This document shows, in pieces, positions 1 to 4,899 of a stretch of 20,117 bases of DNA. The notes beneath the pieces are model-generated. The model did not search any database and was not told where the DNA came from. It saw nothing but the letters and a program-made list of their open reading frames with translations. This DNA comes from a virus, in the IMG/VR virus record IMGVR_UViG_3300039045_000235, positions 1-20,117 of that record. One strand, 5' to 3'. How positions within the stretch are numbered: the stretch's first letter is position 1; each line of letters begins with the position of its first letter. The position numbers and the translations under genes are program-made.

Positions 1-374
1 GCCTTACGACCAAATCTTACAGAAAGTTCTGTTGTGTTAGTTGATTGAATAATTTTTAATTTAGGATTACGACCTACCATCCATGCAGGTAAAAGATAAG
101 ATGCAAACTCAGACTTAGTATGTCTAGGTGCCATATTAATTATAACACGCTTTATCTTTCCGTTTGCAATATCATTAAATTTTTTTGCGACACGTTTATG
201 ATGGGACCCTTCTACAAAATCAGGCCAAACGTGTTTTACGAAAGCCATAAAATTGTCTCGTATCTGAGACTCCTTTTTTCTTTCCTGCCATTGGTTCATG
301 TACAAAGCAAACTGTCGTCTCACGTCTGCAGGAAGTTTTTCAAACTTTTTTAATTTTTCTTTATCTATTTCCAT
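1..374 (-). CDS. terL: Terminase large subunit, N-terminal part (runs off the window edge)
   Basis: This is the ATP-driven DNA-packaging motor and nuclease of a tailed phage. About 124 residues are visible from an ATG at 374-372. The region around residues 28-60 (NQWQERKKESQIRDNFMAFV) and the Walker A-like APRHTKS at residues 82-88, followed by a hydrophobic strand and SEFASYLLPAWMVG, match the ATPase N-terminus of phage large terminases; Walker B and the nuclease domain lie beyond position 1. No good ribosome-binding site precedes the ATG, but an in-frame stop lies a short way upstream and no better start is visible. The small subunit gene is not next to it: it lies 3.7 kb away on the other strand. 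Confidence 0.85.
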   Translation of the reverse strand, partial: MEIDKEKLKKFEKLPADVRRQFALYMNQWQERKKESQIRDNFMAFVKHVWPDFVEGSHHKRVAKKFNDIANGKIKRVIINMAPRHTKSEFASYLLPAWMVGRNPKLKIIQSTNTTELSVRFGRK

Positions 375-536
375 TAAGTTTAAATTTTTTGCAAAATTTT
401 TTTACGAGTGTTTTAAACATCATAAAGTATTTTACCCCTATAAGTATACAAAACTTGGCAAAATGTCGCACCTGTAGGGACCCCTTTTGCTTGACACTAT
501 ATCTGGTATTAAAAAAAATTCAAATTCTAGATCTGG

Positions 537-560
537 TTTGGGACCACTATTGGTCCCAAA
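537..560 (-). terminator. 10-bp perfect hairpin after the 573-737 gene
   Basis: TTTGGGACCA (537-546) pairs perfectly with TGGTCCCAAA (551-560) around a 4-nt loop, starting 12 nt past the stop of the upstream minus-strand gene. Read on the minus strand, a run of eight U lies at about 511-518, some 18 nt beyond the stem. It is therefore not a textbook intrinsic terminator, but it could end or protect the transcript before the terminase gene. The rest of 375-536 shows no supported gene. Confidence 0.4.
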
Positions 561-572
561 CAGTAGGTAAGG

Positions 573-737
573 TTATTTTTGTAAGACTTTTATTAAGTCG
601 TTTATCTTTTGTAAGTCATGTACTGAACAATTTTCCACGTGTTGTTTTATATCTTCTCGCATCGCGTTTTGTTCTTCTCTTGCTTTTGCTTTGTTGCTGT
701 CAATTATTTCAAAATGCATCTCGCTTTGTTCTGCCAT
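573..737 (-). CDS. Small acidic/helical protein, unknown function
   Basis: Encodes 54 aa beginning MAEQSEMHFEI. An in-frame start 13 codons upstream exists (776), but I chose 737 because its ATG overlaps the stop of the upstream gene as TAATG, the same coupling seen at several other junctions here, and a GAGGG lies 11 nt upstream. The protein is almost entirely charged helix (KAKAREEQNAMREDIKQHVENC, written from about residue 15), ending in a leucine/isoleucine-rich amphipathic stretch, so a short coiled coil is likely. It has no recognised family. It is the last gene before the hairpin at 537-560 and probably shares a transcript with the 737-919 gene. Confidence 0.55.
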   Translation of the reverse strand: MAEQSEMHFEIIDSNKAKAREEQNAMREDIKQHVENCSVHDLQKINDLIKVLQK

Positions 738-919
738 TATAATATTGCCCTCACTTCCCAAATTCCTGTAGCGCATCTGTAATTATTTTTATCTATATCG
801 AAATAAACAAAATAAGGTTTGCCCTGTTTATTAGTATCTAGTCTGCACTTCTTATCTATCTTACCGCGTCTAATTATATTCTTTTTATCCTTATTAGAAT
901 AGTAACTTATATAAAACAT
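737..919 (-). CDS. Small unknown protein
   Basis: Encodes 60 aa with a very clear ribosome-binding site (GCGAGGAAATATG) and a nearly identical leader to the 980-1552 gene (GTGAGGAAATATG), which supports this start. The N-terminus is basic (NKDKKNIIRRGKIDKKC); the C-terminal half reads KPYFVYFDIDKNNYRCATG and looks like a small beta-rich fold with two cysteines. I do not recognise the family. It overlaps the next gene by 1 nt (TAATG), so the two are probably translationally coupled. An inverted repeat and possible promoter lie just upstream at 939-976. Confidence 0.6.
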   Translation of the reverse strand: MFYISYYSNKDKKNIIRRGKIDKKCRLDTNKQGKPYFVYFDIDKNNYRCATGIWEVRAIL

Positions 920-938
920 ATTTCCTCGCTTTCTTATT

Positions 939-976
939 TATAGGACAATCCTATCATGGATTGCCCTATAAGTCAA
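939..976 (-). promoter_or_regulatory. Promoter candidate overlapped by a 13-bp inverted repeat
   Basis: On the minus strand TTGACT (976-971) is followed after 17 nt by TAGGAT (953-948). The same stretch is an inverted repeat: 939-951 pairs with 958-970 with a single A/C mismatch and a 6-nt loop. A dyad sitting over the spacer and -10 region is what a repressor operator would look like. It could instead be an RNA hairpin ending the 980-1552 transcript, though no U-run follows. Confidence 0.4.
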
Positions 977-979
977 CAG

Positions 980-1552
980 TTAATTTATAGTCCCTGCAGG
1001 TGGAAGCGCTTTGACTTCCTGGTGCCAGCTTAGACCATCTTTTTTAAGGTTGGTATGTAACCTATCCTTTAAACTATCTGGGCTTCCTGCTTCCATAATC
1101 TCTTTATAAGAAGCACGTTTATTCGCTTCTAATGTTGCAAGGATCTTGCCTTCTGGTGTCTTCTTAATTTTTTCTCGCGCAAGCTCCCCCGCCCATTCTC
1201 TTATTTGCTCCCAACAATCGTCGGGTGTTATTTGATTTGATCTATAACCAAAAACGTCAAAAGATTTCTCTTTAAACTTATACCCGATATCTTTTTTCGC
1301 TTGTTTAGTTTTGCTAAAAAACCGAGCCGCTTTACTCATTTTGTTTTTTAGATTTTCGATAGCGTCTTCTAACTCTTGAATAATTGGTGTTGCTCCAATC
1401 TCATCAGCTAAATTTTTCTCAGCTATCTCAACTGCTTCCGCTTCTATTGATCTTAATTTTAAAGAAGCAGCACTGATCAACGGGTCATAGTTTCGATCTA
1501 GTTCTTTTACAAAATGATCCCGTTGCCATTTTTGCATTGTTGCTTTTGCCAT
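980..1552 (-). CDS. Unknown helical protein, 190 aa
   Basis: It starts at an ATG with a strong site (GTGAGGAAATATG). Residues about 5-75 are heptad-rich charged helix (EAEAVEIAEKNLADEIG, then ELEDAIENLKNKMSKA), so a coiled coil is likely. The middle is basic (SKTKQAKKDIGYKFKEK) and includes FDVFGYRSNQITPDDCWEQI. The C-terminus ends LPPAGTIN. I see no catalytic motif and recognise no family. Its place on the same strand and just upstream (in the transcription direction) of the small genes leading to terminase suggests, weakly, a virion or assembly role. Confidence 0.65.
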   Translation of the reverse strand: MAKATMQKWQRDHFVKELDRNYDPLISAASLKLRSIEAEAVEIAEKNLADEIGATPIIQELEDAIENLKNKMSKAARFFSKTKQAKKDIGYKFKEKSFDVFGYRSNQITPDDCWEQIREWAGELAREKIKKTPEGKILATLEANKRASYKEIMEAGSPDSLKDRLHTNLKKDGLSWHQEVKALPPAGTIN

Positions 1553-1585
1553 ATTTCCTCACTTTCTTTTTTTTATTTTATAAAT

Positions 1586-1893
1586 AAATTGTGGCCAAAT
1601 TATGCCACTTCTTTATTTAATACCAATGGTTCCTCCTTATTTGTTAAAAGCGCATCATATCTAGTTAAATGATATTTTGCATTTTTATCATCGTTTAGTT
1701 GCTCATACGCTAAAAGATTTCTGGTAGCATCTTCTAAACTAAACGGCTCTTGTTTCATAATTTCATAAGTGGTTGTATGTGCCCACTTAGTAATTTTAAT
1801 TATGAAATATTGATTTTCTACATTTGACATATTTACTCCTTTATTAACTTTCATAAAAATATTTTACTAAAAAATTGTGGCAAAATTATGTCA
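1586..1893. repeat. 22-bp direct repeats flanking the 1600-1830 gene
   Basis: Positions 1586-1607 and 1872-1893 match at 20 of 22 bases, around the core AATTGTGGC-AAATTATG. The left copy overlaps the last codons and stop of the small gene; the right copy lies in its leader. Within the left copy GTGGC/GCCAC makes a dyad. The pair could mark a past duplication or insertion, or be two copies of a regulatory site (see the TTGCCAC boxes at 1874-1963). Confidence 0.6.
1600..1830 (-). CDS. Small unknown protein, 76 aa
   Basis: The start is set at 1830 because AAAGGAG lies 5 nt before that ATG. A longer frame opening eight codons earlier (1854) has no site and would place the Shine-Dalgarno inside the coding sequence. 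The protein opens with a probable beta strand pair (NQYFIIKITKWAHTTTYEIM), followed by a charged helix (LEDATRNLLAYEQLNDDKN) and YHLTRYDALL. It is not recognised. It is bracketed by 22-bp direct repeats. A TTGCCA-17-TATACA promoter candidate lies upstream at 1900-1928. Confidence 0.6.
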   Translation of the reverse strand: MSNVENQYFIIKITKWAHTTTYEIMKQEPFSLEDATRNLLAYEQLNDDKNAKYHLTRYDALLTNKEEPLVLNKEVA

Positions 1894-1963
1894 TGCAATT
1901 GTATAAAAGCGCCGCACCCCTGTGGCAATGTTGTCCAGATACAAAACATATTTTTGCCACAAT
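1874..1963. repeat. 12-bp inverted repeat of TTGCCAC boxes
   Basis: ATTGTGGCAAAA (1874-1885) and TTTTGCCACAAT (1952-1963) are perfect inverted copies 66 nt apart, with a third partial copy TGTGGCAATG at 1921-1930. The boxes sit exactly between the divergent 1600-1830 gene and the structured RNA, and two of them supply plausible -35 elements (one per direction). A shared operator or a paired promoter element fits best. Confidence 0.55.
1900..1928 (-). promoter_or_regulatory. Leftward promoter candidate for the 1600-1830 gene
   Basis: Minus-strand TTGCCA (1928-1923, one mismatch to the consensus -35) is spaced 17 nt from TATACA (1905-1900). The -35 lies inside the TGTGGCAA box. The predicted leader is about 60 nt. 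Confidence 0.35.
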
Positions 1964-1981
1964 CCTATATTATTCTATATC
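1954..1981 (+). promoter_or_regulatory. Rightward promoter candidate for the structured RNA
   Basis: TTGCCA (1954-1959), spaced 16 nt from TATATC (1976-1981), predicts a start near 1988, three bases before the first helix of the RNA at 1991. The match to consensus is moderate; the fit to the beginning of the folded region is what makes it credible. Confidence 0.35.
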
Positions 1982-1987
1982 TGCATC

Positions 1988-2346
1988 TGTTTACTAGTGT
2001 CCGATGTCGTTAAACTCAAACTAGTGAGATAAGATCCAGAGTCACACCGCAACTTGTTGCCGTCTTCTCTGGATGCTGATCTCTGGTCTAATGAAGAAGG
2101 GGACGCCTGGGAAGTAGTTAGACCTGAGATCAGTTGAAACCTTTGGTGCTGTCGCAAGATAGGTAACACCCAAAGGTGCTGATCTCTGGACACTCTGGGA
2201 GCCCTGCAGGCATTAAACCAAATATTGCTTGAGTGTCCAGGGATCAGTTCAATCGATGCTATGTCCACGGCTGACAGCCTGATTGATTGACCTGGTCAAT
2301 TTATAATAAGTTCTTGCCTGGGCCTACTTGTTTAGATGGCCCAGGT
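1988..2346 (+). ncRNA. Large structured RNA, class not recognised
   Basis: This stretch folds as a chain of helices read on the plus strand. H1: 1991-1998/2020-2027. H2: 2034-2041/2067-2074, capped by 2049-2053/2056-2060 with a CUUG loop. H3: 2076-2091/2118-2133, 15 pairs and one U-U. H4: 2139-2146/2170-2177, topped by 2149-2153/2158-2162 with a GCAA loop. H5: 2178-2195/2231-2248, 18 continuous pairs counting U-G and G-U wobbles. H6: 2249-2254/2281-2286 with 2269-2272/2276-2279. H7: 2287-2291/2295-2299. H8: 2317-2324/2338-2345. The wobbles (1992-2026, 2151-2160, 2185-2241) are G-U only on this strand, which sets the orientation. Loops are GNRA and CUUG types. It lacks convincing protein coding and is less AT-rich than its surroundings. 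I did not recognise tmRNA, RNase P, group I/II intron or hammerhead core motifs. The 3' end is uncertain: H7-H8 may belong to the downstream leader. Confidence 0.75.
2302..2346 (+). promoter_or_regulatory. Perfect TATAAT followed by an 8-bp GC hairpin
   Basis: TATAAT at 2302-2307 matches the -10 consensus exactly, but the hexamer 17 nt upstream (CTGATT, 2279-2284) is a weak -35. A transcript from here would begin near 2314, just before the hairpin CCTGGGCC/GGCCCAGG (2317-2324/2338-2345), and run into the GP88-like gene with a leader of about 180 nt. The hairpin is followed by UAAAAAAAG, not a U-run, so it is unlikely to be a terminator in either direction. Confidence 0.3.
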
Positions 2347-2370
2347 AAAAAAAGATATGAAAGTACAAAC

Positions 2371-2432
2371 GACAAGCAACAAGCTGCAGAGCAGCAAAAC
2401 AGAGCAACAAGCGGCAAGCAACAAGCTGCGAC
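2371..2432 (+). repeat. AAGCAACAAGC repeats, cluster 1
   Basis: Copies of (GAC)AAGCAACAAGCTGC occur at 2371-2387 and 2413-2429, with a variant GAGCAACAAGCGGC at 2402-2415. They lie in the gap between the structured RNA and the GP88-like gene. The same 11-mer recurs downstream at 3176, 3297, 3370 and 3420, always in this orientation. The rest of the gap up to 2497 shows nothing else clear. Confidence 0.7.
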
Positions 2433-2497
2433 AAAATATAAAATATTTTACACCTGGAATTCGTGTTAAGAATAGATTTAACAGAAAGCGATGAATT

Positions 2498-3100
2498 ATG
2501 AAAATAAAAGAAGCCTTAAAAATAACAGATAGTTTTACAAGAACTTCTAAGATGCCTGGACTTAGTTATAGTCTACCTGCATGGGAGTGCAAAACGGGAT
2601 GGAAGCTGGCTCAGGTTCCTGGTACTCCATGTTTTAGTTGTTATGCTAAAAAAGGAAATTATACAAGGTATCCCGCAATCAAGGCGGCGCAATACAGAAG
2701 ACTGGAAGCTATCAAGTCACCGCTATGGGTTGAAGCAATGGCGGCAAAAATAAAAAACCAAAAATGGTTTAGATGGCATGACGCGGGGGATGTCCAGAGC
2801 GTCGAGCACATGCAAAAGATTATAGAAGTTTGTAAGTTAACACCGAATACAAAACACTGGTTACCAACTCAGGAGAGGCAATTTTTGCCAGCGCCTGAGG
2901 ATGTACCAGAAAATTTAGTTATAAGATTATCAAGATCTAAAATCGACGGGCCAGCCTCCAGTGCCTGGTCTCATGAGTCGGGCGTTACAACTGACAGCAC
3001 TAAGAGAACTTGTCCCGCACCTGATCAGGCGAACAGCTGCGGAGATTGCAGGGCGTGTTGGGATAAGGAGACAAAAGTTGTAGTATATGGTAAACACTAA
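2498..3100 (+). CDS. GP88-like cysteine-rich phage protein
   Basis: Encodes 200 aa. The sequence resembles the phage 'gene product 88' family as I recall it, through WECKTGW, the CFSCYAKKGNY segment (C45, C48) and FRWHDAGDVQS. The C-terminal part carries C172 and a CGDCRAC cluster (C181, C184, C187), so at least six cysteines are arranged to bind metal, either a zinc or an iron-sulfur site. Biochemical function is unknown. It is a plus-strand gene in an otherwise mostly minus-strand region, with a base composition less AT-rich than its neighbours, and it is framed on both sides by AAGCAACAAGC repeats. The start ATG has only a weak AAAG upstream. It may be moved as a cassette with the RNA and repeats (inference). 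Confidence 0.75.
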   Translation: MKIKEALKITDSFTRTSKMPGLSYSLPAWECKTGWKLAQVPGTPCFSCYAKKGNYTRYPAIKAAQYRRLEAIKSPLWVEAMAAKIKNQKWFRWHDAGDVQSVEHMQKIIEVCKLTPNTKHWLPTQERQFLPAPEDVPENLVIRLSRSKIDGPASSAWSHESGVTTDSTKRTCPAPDQANSCGDCRACWDKETKVVVYGKH

Positions 3101-3102
3101 AA

Positions 3103-3261
3103 ATGTTTTATCATCCAAATTATTACAAAGAACTAGCTAAAGAAAAAAAGAAGCTTGAGGAAAGGCTCAAGCGTCAAGCAACAAGCGACAAGCAGGAAGG
3201 GTCAAGCAATGACAATGAGGAACAAGCAGCTGGAAAGACTGATACTAAAGATCCACAGTGA
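3103..3261 (+). CDS. Small ORF whose C-terminal half is repeat-derived
   Basis: Encodes 52 aa starting MFYHPNYYKELAKEKKKLEERL, only 2 nt after the GP88-like stop, with no strong ribosome-binding site (GGTAAACACTAAAA before it). The first 22 residues look like a genuine protein start: an aromatic N-terminus, then a lysine/glutamate helix. From residue 23 on (KRQATSDKQEG) the sequence is the translated AAGCAACAAGC repeat. It overlaps the next ORF in another frame. It could be a real small protein whose tail was replaced by the repeat, or a decaying one. Confidence 0.4.
   Translation: MFYHPNYYKELAKEKKKLEERLKRQATSDKQEGSSNDNEEQAAGKTDTKDPQ
3166..3232 (+). repeat. AAGCAACAAGC repeats, cluster 2
   Basis: A run of CAAGC-type units: GCTCAAGCGTCAAGCAACAA from 3166, then GACAAGC, GTCAAGCAATGAC and GAACAAGCAGC. 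It lies inside the overlapping 3103-3261 and 3209-3388 ORFs and is read in both frames. The GCTCAAGCGTCAAGC lead-in recurs at 3401-3415. Confidence 0.65.
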
Positions 3262-3388
3262 GTGGGCCTTCGAAAATGGTTATGAGTCTAAGGCGCCAAG
3301 CAACAAGCTGTCAAAAGTAAAAAGATATAAGTGCACAAGCTTTAGGGAGGGCTACAAGCCTTCAAGGAGCAAGCAACAAGCATCGTAA
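3209..3388 (+). CDS. Small basic ORF ending in repeat-encoded residues
   Basis: Encodes 59 aa from an ATG at 3209 with GGAAGGG about 7 nt upstream; the same frame is open to 3155 but that start lies in repeat sequence without a site. The core, LERLILKIHSEWAFENGY, looks like an amphipathic helix of a real protein, and the rest is basic (KLSKVKRYKCTSFREGYKP). The last residues SKQQAS are a translated repeat copy. It overlaps the upstream small ORF by 53 nt and, convergently, the VRR-NUC gene by 37 nt. Unknown function; could be a degenerate gene. Confidence 0.4.
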   Translation: MTMRNKQLERLILKIHSEWAFENGYESKAPSNKLSKVKRYKCTSFREGYKPSRSKQQAS

Positions 3389-3431
3389 TCTTTTGCGTGG
3401 GGCTCAAGCGTCAAGCCCCAAGCAACAAGCT
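3293..3431 (+). repeat. AAGCAACAAGC repeats, cluster 3, with a small hairpin
   Basis: Copies lie at 3297-3308 (CAAGCAACAAGC), 3369-3380 and 3419-3430. The last copy is preceded by GGGGCTCAAGCGTCAAGCCCC, a 6-bp hairpin GGGGCT/AGCCCC at 3399-3419. These copies cover the 3' ends of two converging genes and supply the C-terminal codons of both the 3209-3388 ORF and the VRR-NUC gene. Confidence 0.65.
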
Positions 3432-3726
3432 TTTGTATCTGGGCTCCTCTATAAAGTTTTGGAAGCTTGGAAGAGGCATCATAAACCATGATAAAAGTAT
3501 TCTTTGGATGTTTAATATGGAATGCTATTTGATGTGGAGAAAATTTAATCTTGTTTGTTTTTGTATATTTTAATTCTACGGTAAAAAAGGTGCCGTGATT
3601 ATTATAGCCCAATAGATCGGGAGTGCCAGGAATACTAATGTTTTCAATTCTAATCCAAGCAATAGATGCAATTTTTCTTTTAACTTCATGCCAAAATTTT
3701 GTCTCTGGTTTCAATTTATTTTTCAA
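3352..3726 (-). CDS. VRR-NUC family nuclease
   Basis: Encodes 124 aa, the usual size of a stand-alone phage VRR-NUC domain. This PD-(D/E)XK nuclease family is associated with structure-specific cleavage (Holliday junctions, flaps). Motif residues are visible: KLKPETKFW at the N-terminus, GTPDLLG (D37), FTVELKYTK (E51, K53) and SPHQIAF (Q66), followed by LYRGAQIQKL. The start is a TTG at 3726; no in-frame ATG exists before the catalytic core. It probably resolves replication or recombination intermediates before packaging. The last 20 or so codons (AWGLTLEPHAKDYDACCLLL) run through AAGCAACAAGC repeats, so the native C-terminus may have been altered by repeat insertion. Confidence 0.85.
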   Translation of the reverse strand: MKNKLKPETKFWHEVKRKIASIAWIRIENISIPGTPDLLGYNNHGTFFTVELKYTKTNKIKFSPHQIAFHIKHPKNTFIMVYDASSKLPKLYRGAQIQKLVAWGLTLEPHAKDYDACCLLLEGL

Positions 3727-3735
3727 ACATACAGG

Positions 3736-4005
3736 CTAGCCAATTTTCTTCAGAACTTTGCCCATATTCCAGGTTTCAGCTTGAACTGTAAAGACGAGTC
3801 GATGTGATTCTCGGACTCCAATTAGTTTATTTTCCATGAGTTGTAAAGAGGTAATGTCATAATATTTACCATCAGGTAAACATACTTGAACACGAGCAGA
3901 TTTAGCTGCTTCGCCCTTCATCATCTTCTCTAATATTTGTTTTAGTAACAATCCATTCATAACTTTTAACTGGCGTTCAGTATCCGTAAAAACTTCGTAA
4001 GCCAA
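3736..4005 (-). CDS. Unknown protein, 89 aa
   Basis: The N-terminal half is helix (LKVMNGLLLKQILEKMMKGE); the C-terminal half is a strand-rich segment, ARVQVCLPDGKYYDITSLQL, then HRLVFTVQ. The longest frame opens with TTG at 4005 without a convincing ribosome-binding site; an alternative is the ATG at 3960 (Met16). No recognised family. It lies 9 nt upstream of the VRR-NUC gene on the same strand and diverges from the terminase small subunit. An extended -10 promoter candidate lies at 4056-4084. Confidence 0.6.
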   Translation of the reverse strand: MAYEVFTDTERQLKVMNGLLLKQILEKMMKGEAAKSARVQVCLPDGKYYDITSLQLMENKLIGVRESHRLVFTVQAETWNMGKVLKKIG

Positions 4006-4055
4006 CGCCAGCGAAGAAAAAACAACTGCCGAATATCAAACGACAATTCTTGAAT

Positions 4056-4084
4056 TATATAGCATGTTGTGTTAAAAAAGGCAA
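4056..4084 (-). promoter_or_regulatory. Leftward promoter candidate between divergent genes
   Basis: On the minus strand TTGCCT (4084-4079) lies 17 nt before TGC-TATATA, an extended -10 (hexamer 4061-4056); an overlapping perfect TATAAT is at 4059-4054. It would drive the 3736-4005 gene and the VRR-NUC gene. Its -35 sits immediately before the start of the rightward terminase small subunit, so the two could interfere. I see no good rightward promoter here. Confidence 0.35.
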
Positions 4085-4087
4085 CAC

Positions 4088-4672
4088 ATGGGAGTACCAA
4101 AAAAATTAACAGATCAGCAAATGAAGTTTGCAAACCTACTTGTAACAGAGGAAGGTAGAAAGACGGCCACTCAATGCGCTGTCGAAGCAGGTTATTCTAA
4201 AGAATGGGCTAGACAGTCTGCAAGTGTCTTACAGAATCCAAAAAAATATCCGTTGGTGGTTAAATACATAGGAGAGCTAAGAGAAGAATTACAAAAGAAA
4301 TATGATGTAACTTTTGGCAGTCACATATCAGAATTAGCTAAGTTAAGAGATGAGGCTAGAGAAAAGAAAGCTTGGTCTGCCGCTGTCAATGCAGAGGTTG
4401 CAAGAGGAAAGGCAGCTGGCTTGTATATTGAACAGAAGATAATACGCACAGGTAAACTAGAAGACTTAACAACAGAAGAATTAGAAGTAAGAATGAAACA
4501 GATAATGGAAGATTATTCTCCAATCTTAGAAGGCCTTGAAGTAGAAGAGTTGAAAGAGAAAGTACTGCAAAAGCCAGAAAAATTTTCAAAAAAAGAATCG
4601 GATCCATCAGATCAAAACTCTCTCCATCTTAAGAATGCAACCCCTGGGAAAGACGTTCCTGTCGGAGAATAA
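4088..4672 (+). CDS. terS: Terminase small subunit
   Basis: Encodes 194 aa. The N-terminal LTDQQMKFANLLVTEEGRKT followed by ATQCAVEAGYSKEWARQSAS and LQNPKKYPLVVKYI is the Terminase_2-type DNA-binding helix-turn-helix that recognises the packaging site; the middle (residues about 60-140) is helical oligomerisation sequence, and the tail is acidic, then polar. The ATG at 4088 has AAAAAGG about 6 nt upstream. It would assemble as a ring that feeds DNA to the large subunit. Oddly, it is on the plus strand, 3.7 kb from the minus-strand large subunit. Its 3' end overlaps the converging 4607-4891 gene by 66 nt. Confidence 0.85.
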   Translation: MGVPKKLTDQQMKFANLLVTEEGRKTATQCAVEAGYSKEWARQSASVLQNPKKYPLVVKYIGELREELQKKYDVTFGSHISELAKLRDEAREKKAWSAAVNAEVARGKAAGLYIEQKIIRTGKLEDLTTEELEVRMKQIMEDYSPILEGLEVEELKEKVLQKPEKFSKKESDPSDQNSLHLKNATPGKDVPVGE

Positions 4673-4891
4673 TTCATCGTTAACTTCATAACTAGCGAAC
4701 GTTCTTACATTCTTAGAATCTTTATTAAAAACATAAGCATGAGTAACCATGACTGAAGGCATCATACCTGCAAAATCAAAAGCAGTAGCGTGCCCCGCAT
4801 CGCCTGTGATATCGACCCACGTAATTTTATAGAAGTAATATTTTTTCTTTTTTATTACAACGTGTTTATATTTGCTTTTCTTTGGTGTCAT
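4607..4891 (-). CDS. Conserved-looking unknown protein, 94 aa
   Basis: A basic N-terminus (KKSKYKHVVIKKKKYYFYK) is followed by ITWVDITGDAGHATAFDFAG and then SVMVTHAYVFNKDSKNVRTF, a beta-rich pattern that I recall from short uncharacterised proteins of marine phages; the C-terminus is RNVFPRGCILKMERV. No catalytic role can be assigned. The start has a weak purine stretch only (AGAAAAACT). The coding sequence begins 8 nt to the left of the 20-bp inverted repeat that bounds the iteron region, and its end overlaps the terminase small subunit gene by 66 nt in the opposite direction. Confidence 0.65.
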   Translation of the reverse strand: MTPKKSKYKHVVIKKKKYYFYKITWVDITGDAGHATAFDFAGMMPSVMVTHAYVFNKDSKNVRTFASYEVNDELFSDRNVFPRGCILKMERVLI

Positions 4892-4899
4892 AGTTTTTC

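Noticed and set aside
389-742. 117-aa plus-strand ORF
   Set aside because: Low-complexity hydrophobic product antisense to the coupled small minus-strand genes and the 537-560 hairpin.
1975-2268. 97-aa minus-strand ORF across the structured RNA
   Set aside because: It lies exactly over the paired arms; the helices explain the sequence, and no protein-like pattern or ribosome-binding site is seen.
2316-2346. Hairpin CCTGGGCC/GGCCCAGG as an intrinsic terminator
   Set aside because: Followed by an A-run on the plus strand and by CAAGAAC on the minus strand; no U-tract either way.
1988-2346. Structured RNA as tmRNA, group I intron, RNase P or hammerhead
   Set aside because: No tRNA-like 3' end, no intron core elements, no P4-type conserved segments and no CUGAUGA core could be found by eye.
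2287-2469. 60-aa plus-strand ORF after the structured RNA
   Set aside because: It runs through an RNA hairpin and the AAGCAACAAGC repeats, has no ribosome-binding site, and its sequence (KQQAAEQQN) is only the translated repeat.
2930-3118. 62-aa minus-strand ORF inside the GP88-like gene
   Set aside because: Antisense to a better supported gene with conserved cysteine motifs.
2371-3431. CRISPR array
   Set aside because: Repeat units are about 11 nt, irregularly spaced and overlap coding frames; no spacer pattern or cas gene.
4050-4078. Rightward promoter TTGAAT-17-TAAAAA for the terminase small subunit
   Set aside because: Its predicted start would leave about 3 nt before the ATG and exclude the ribosome-binding site.
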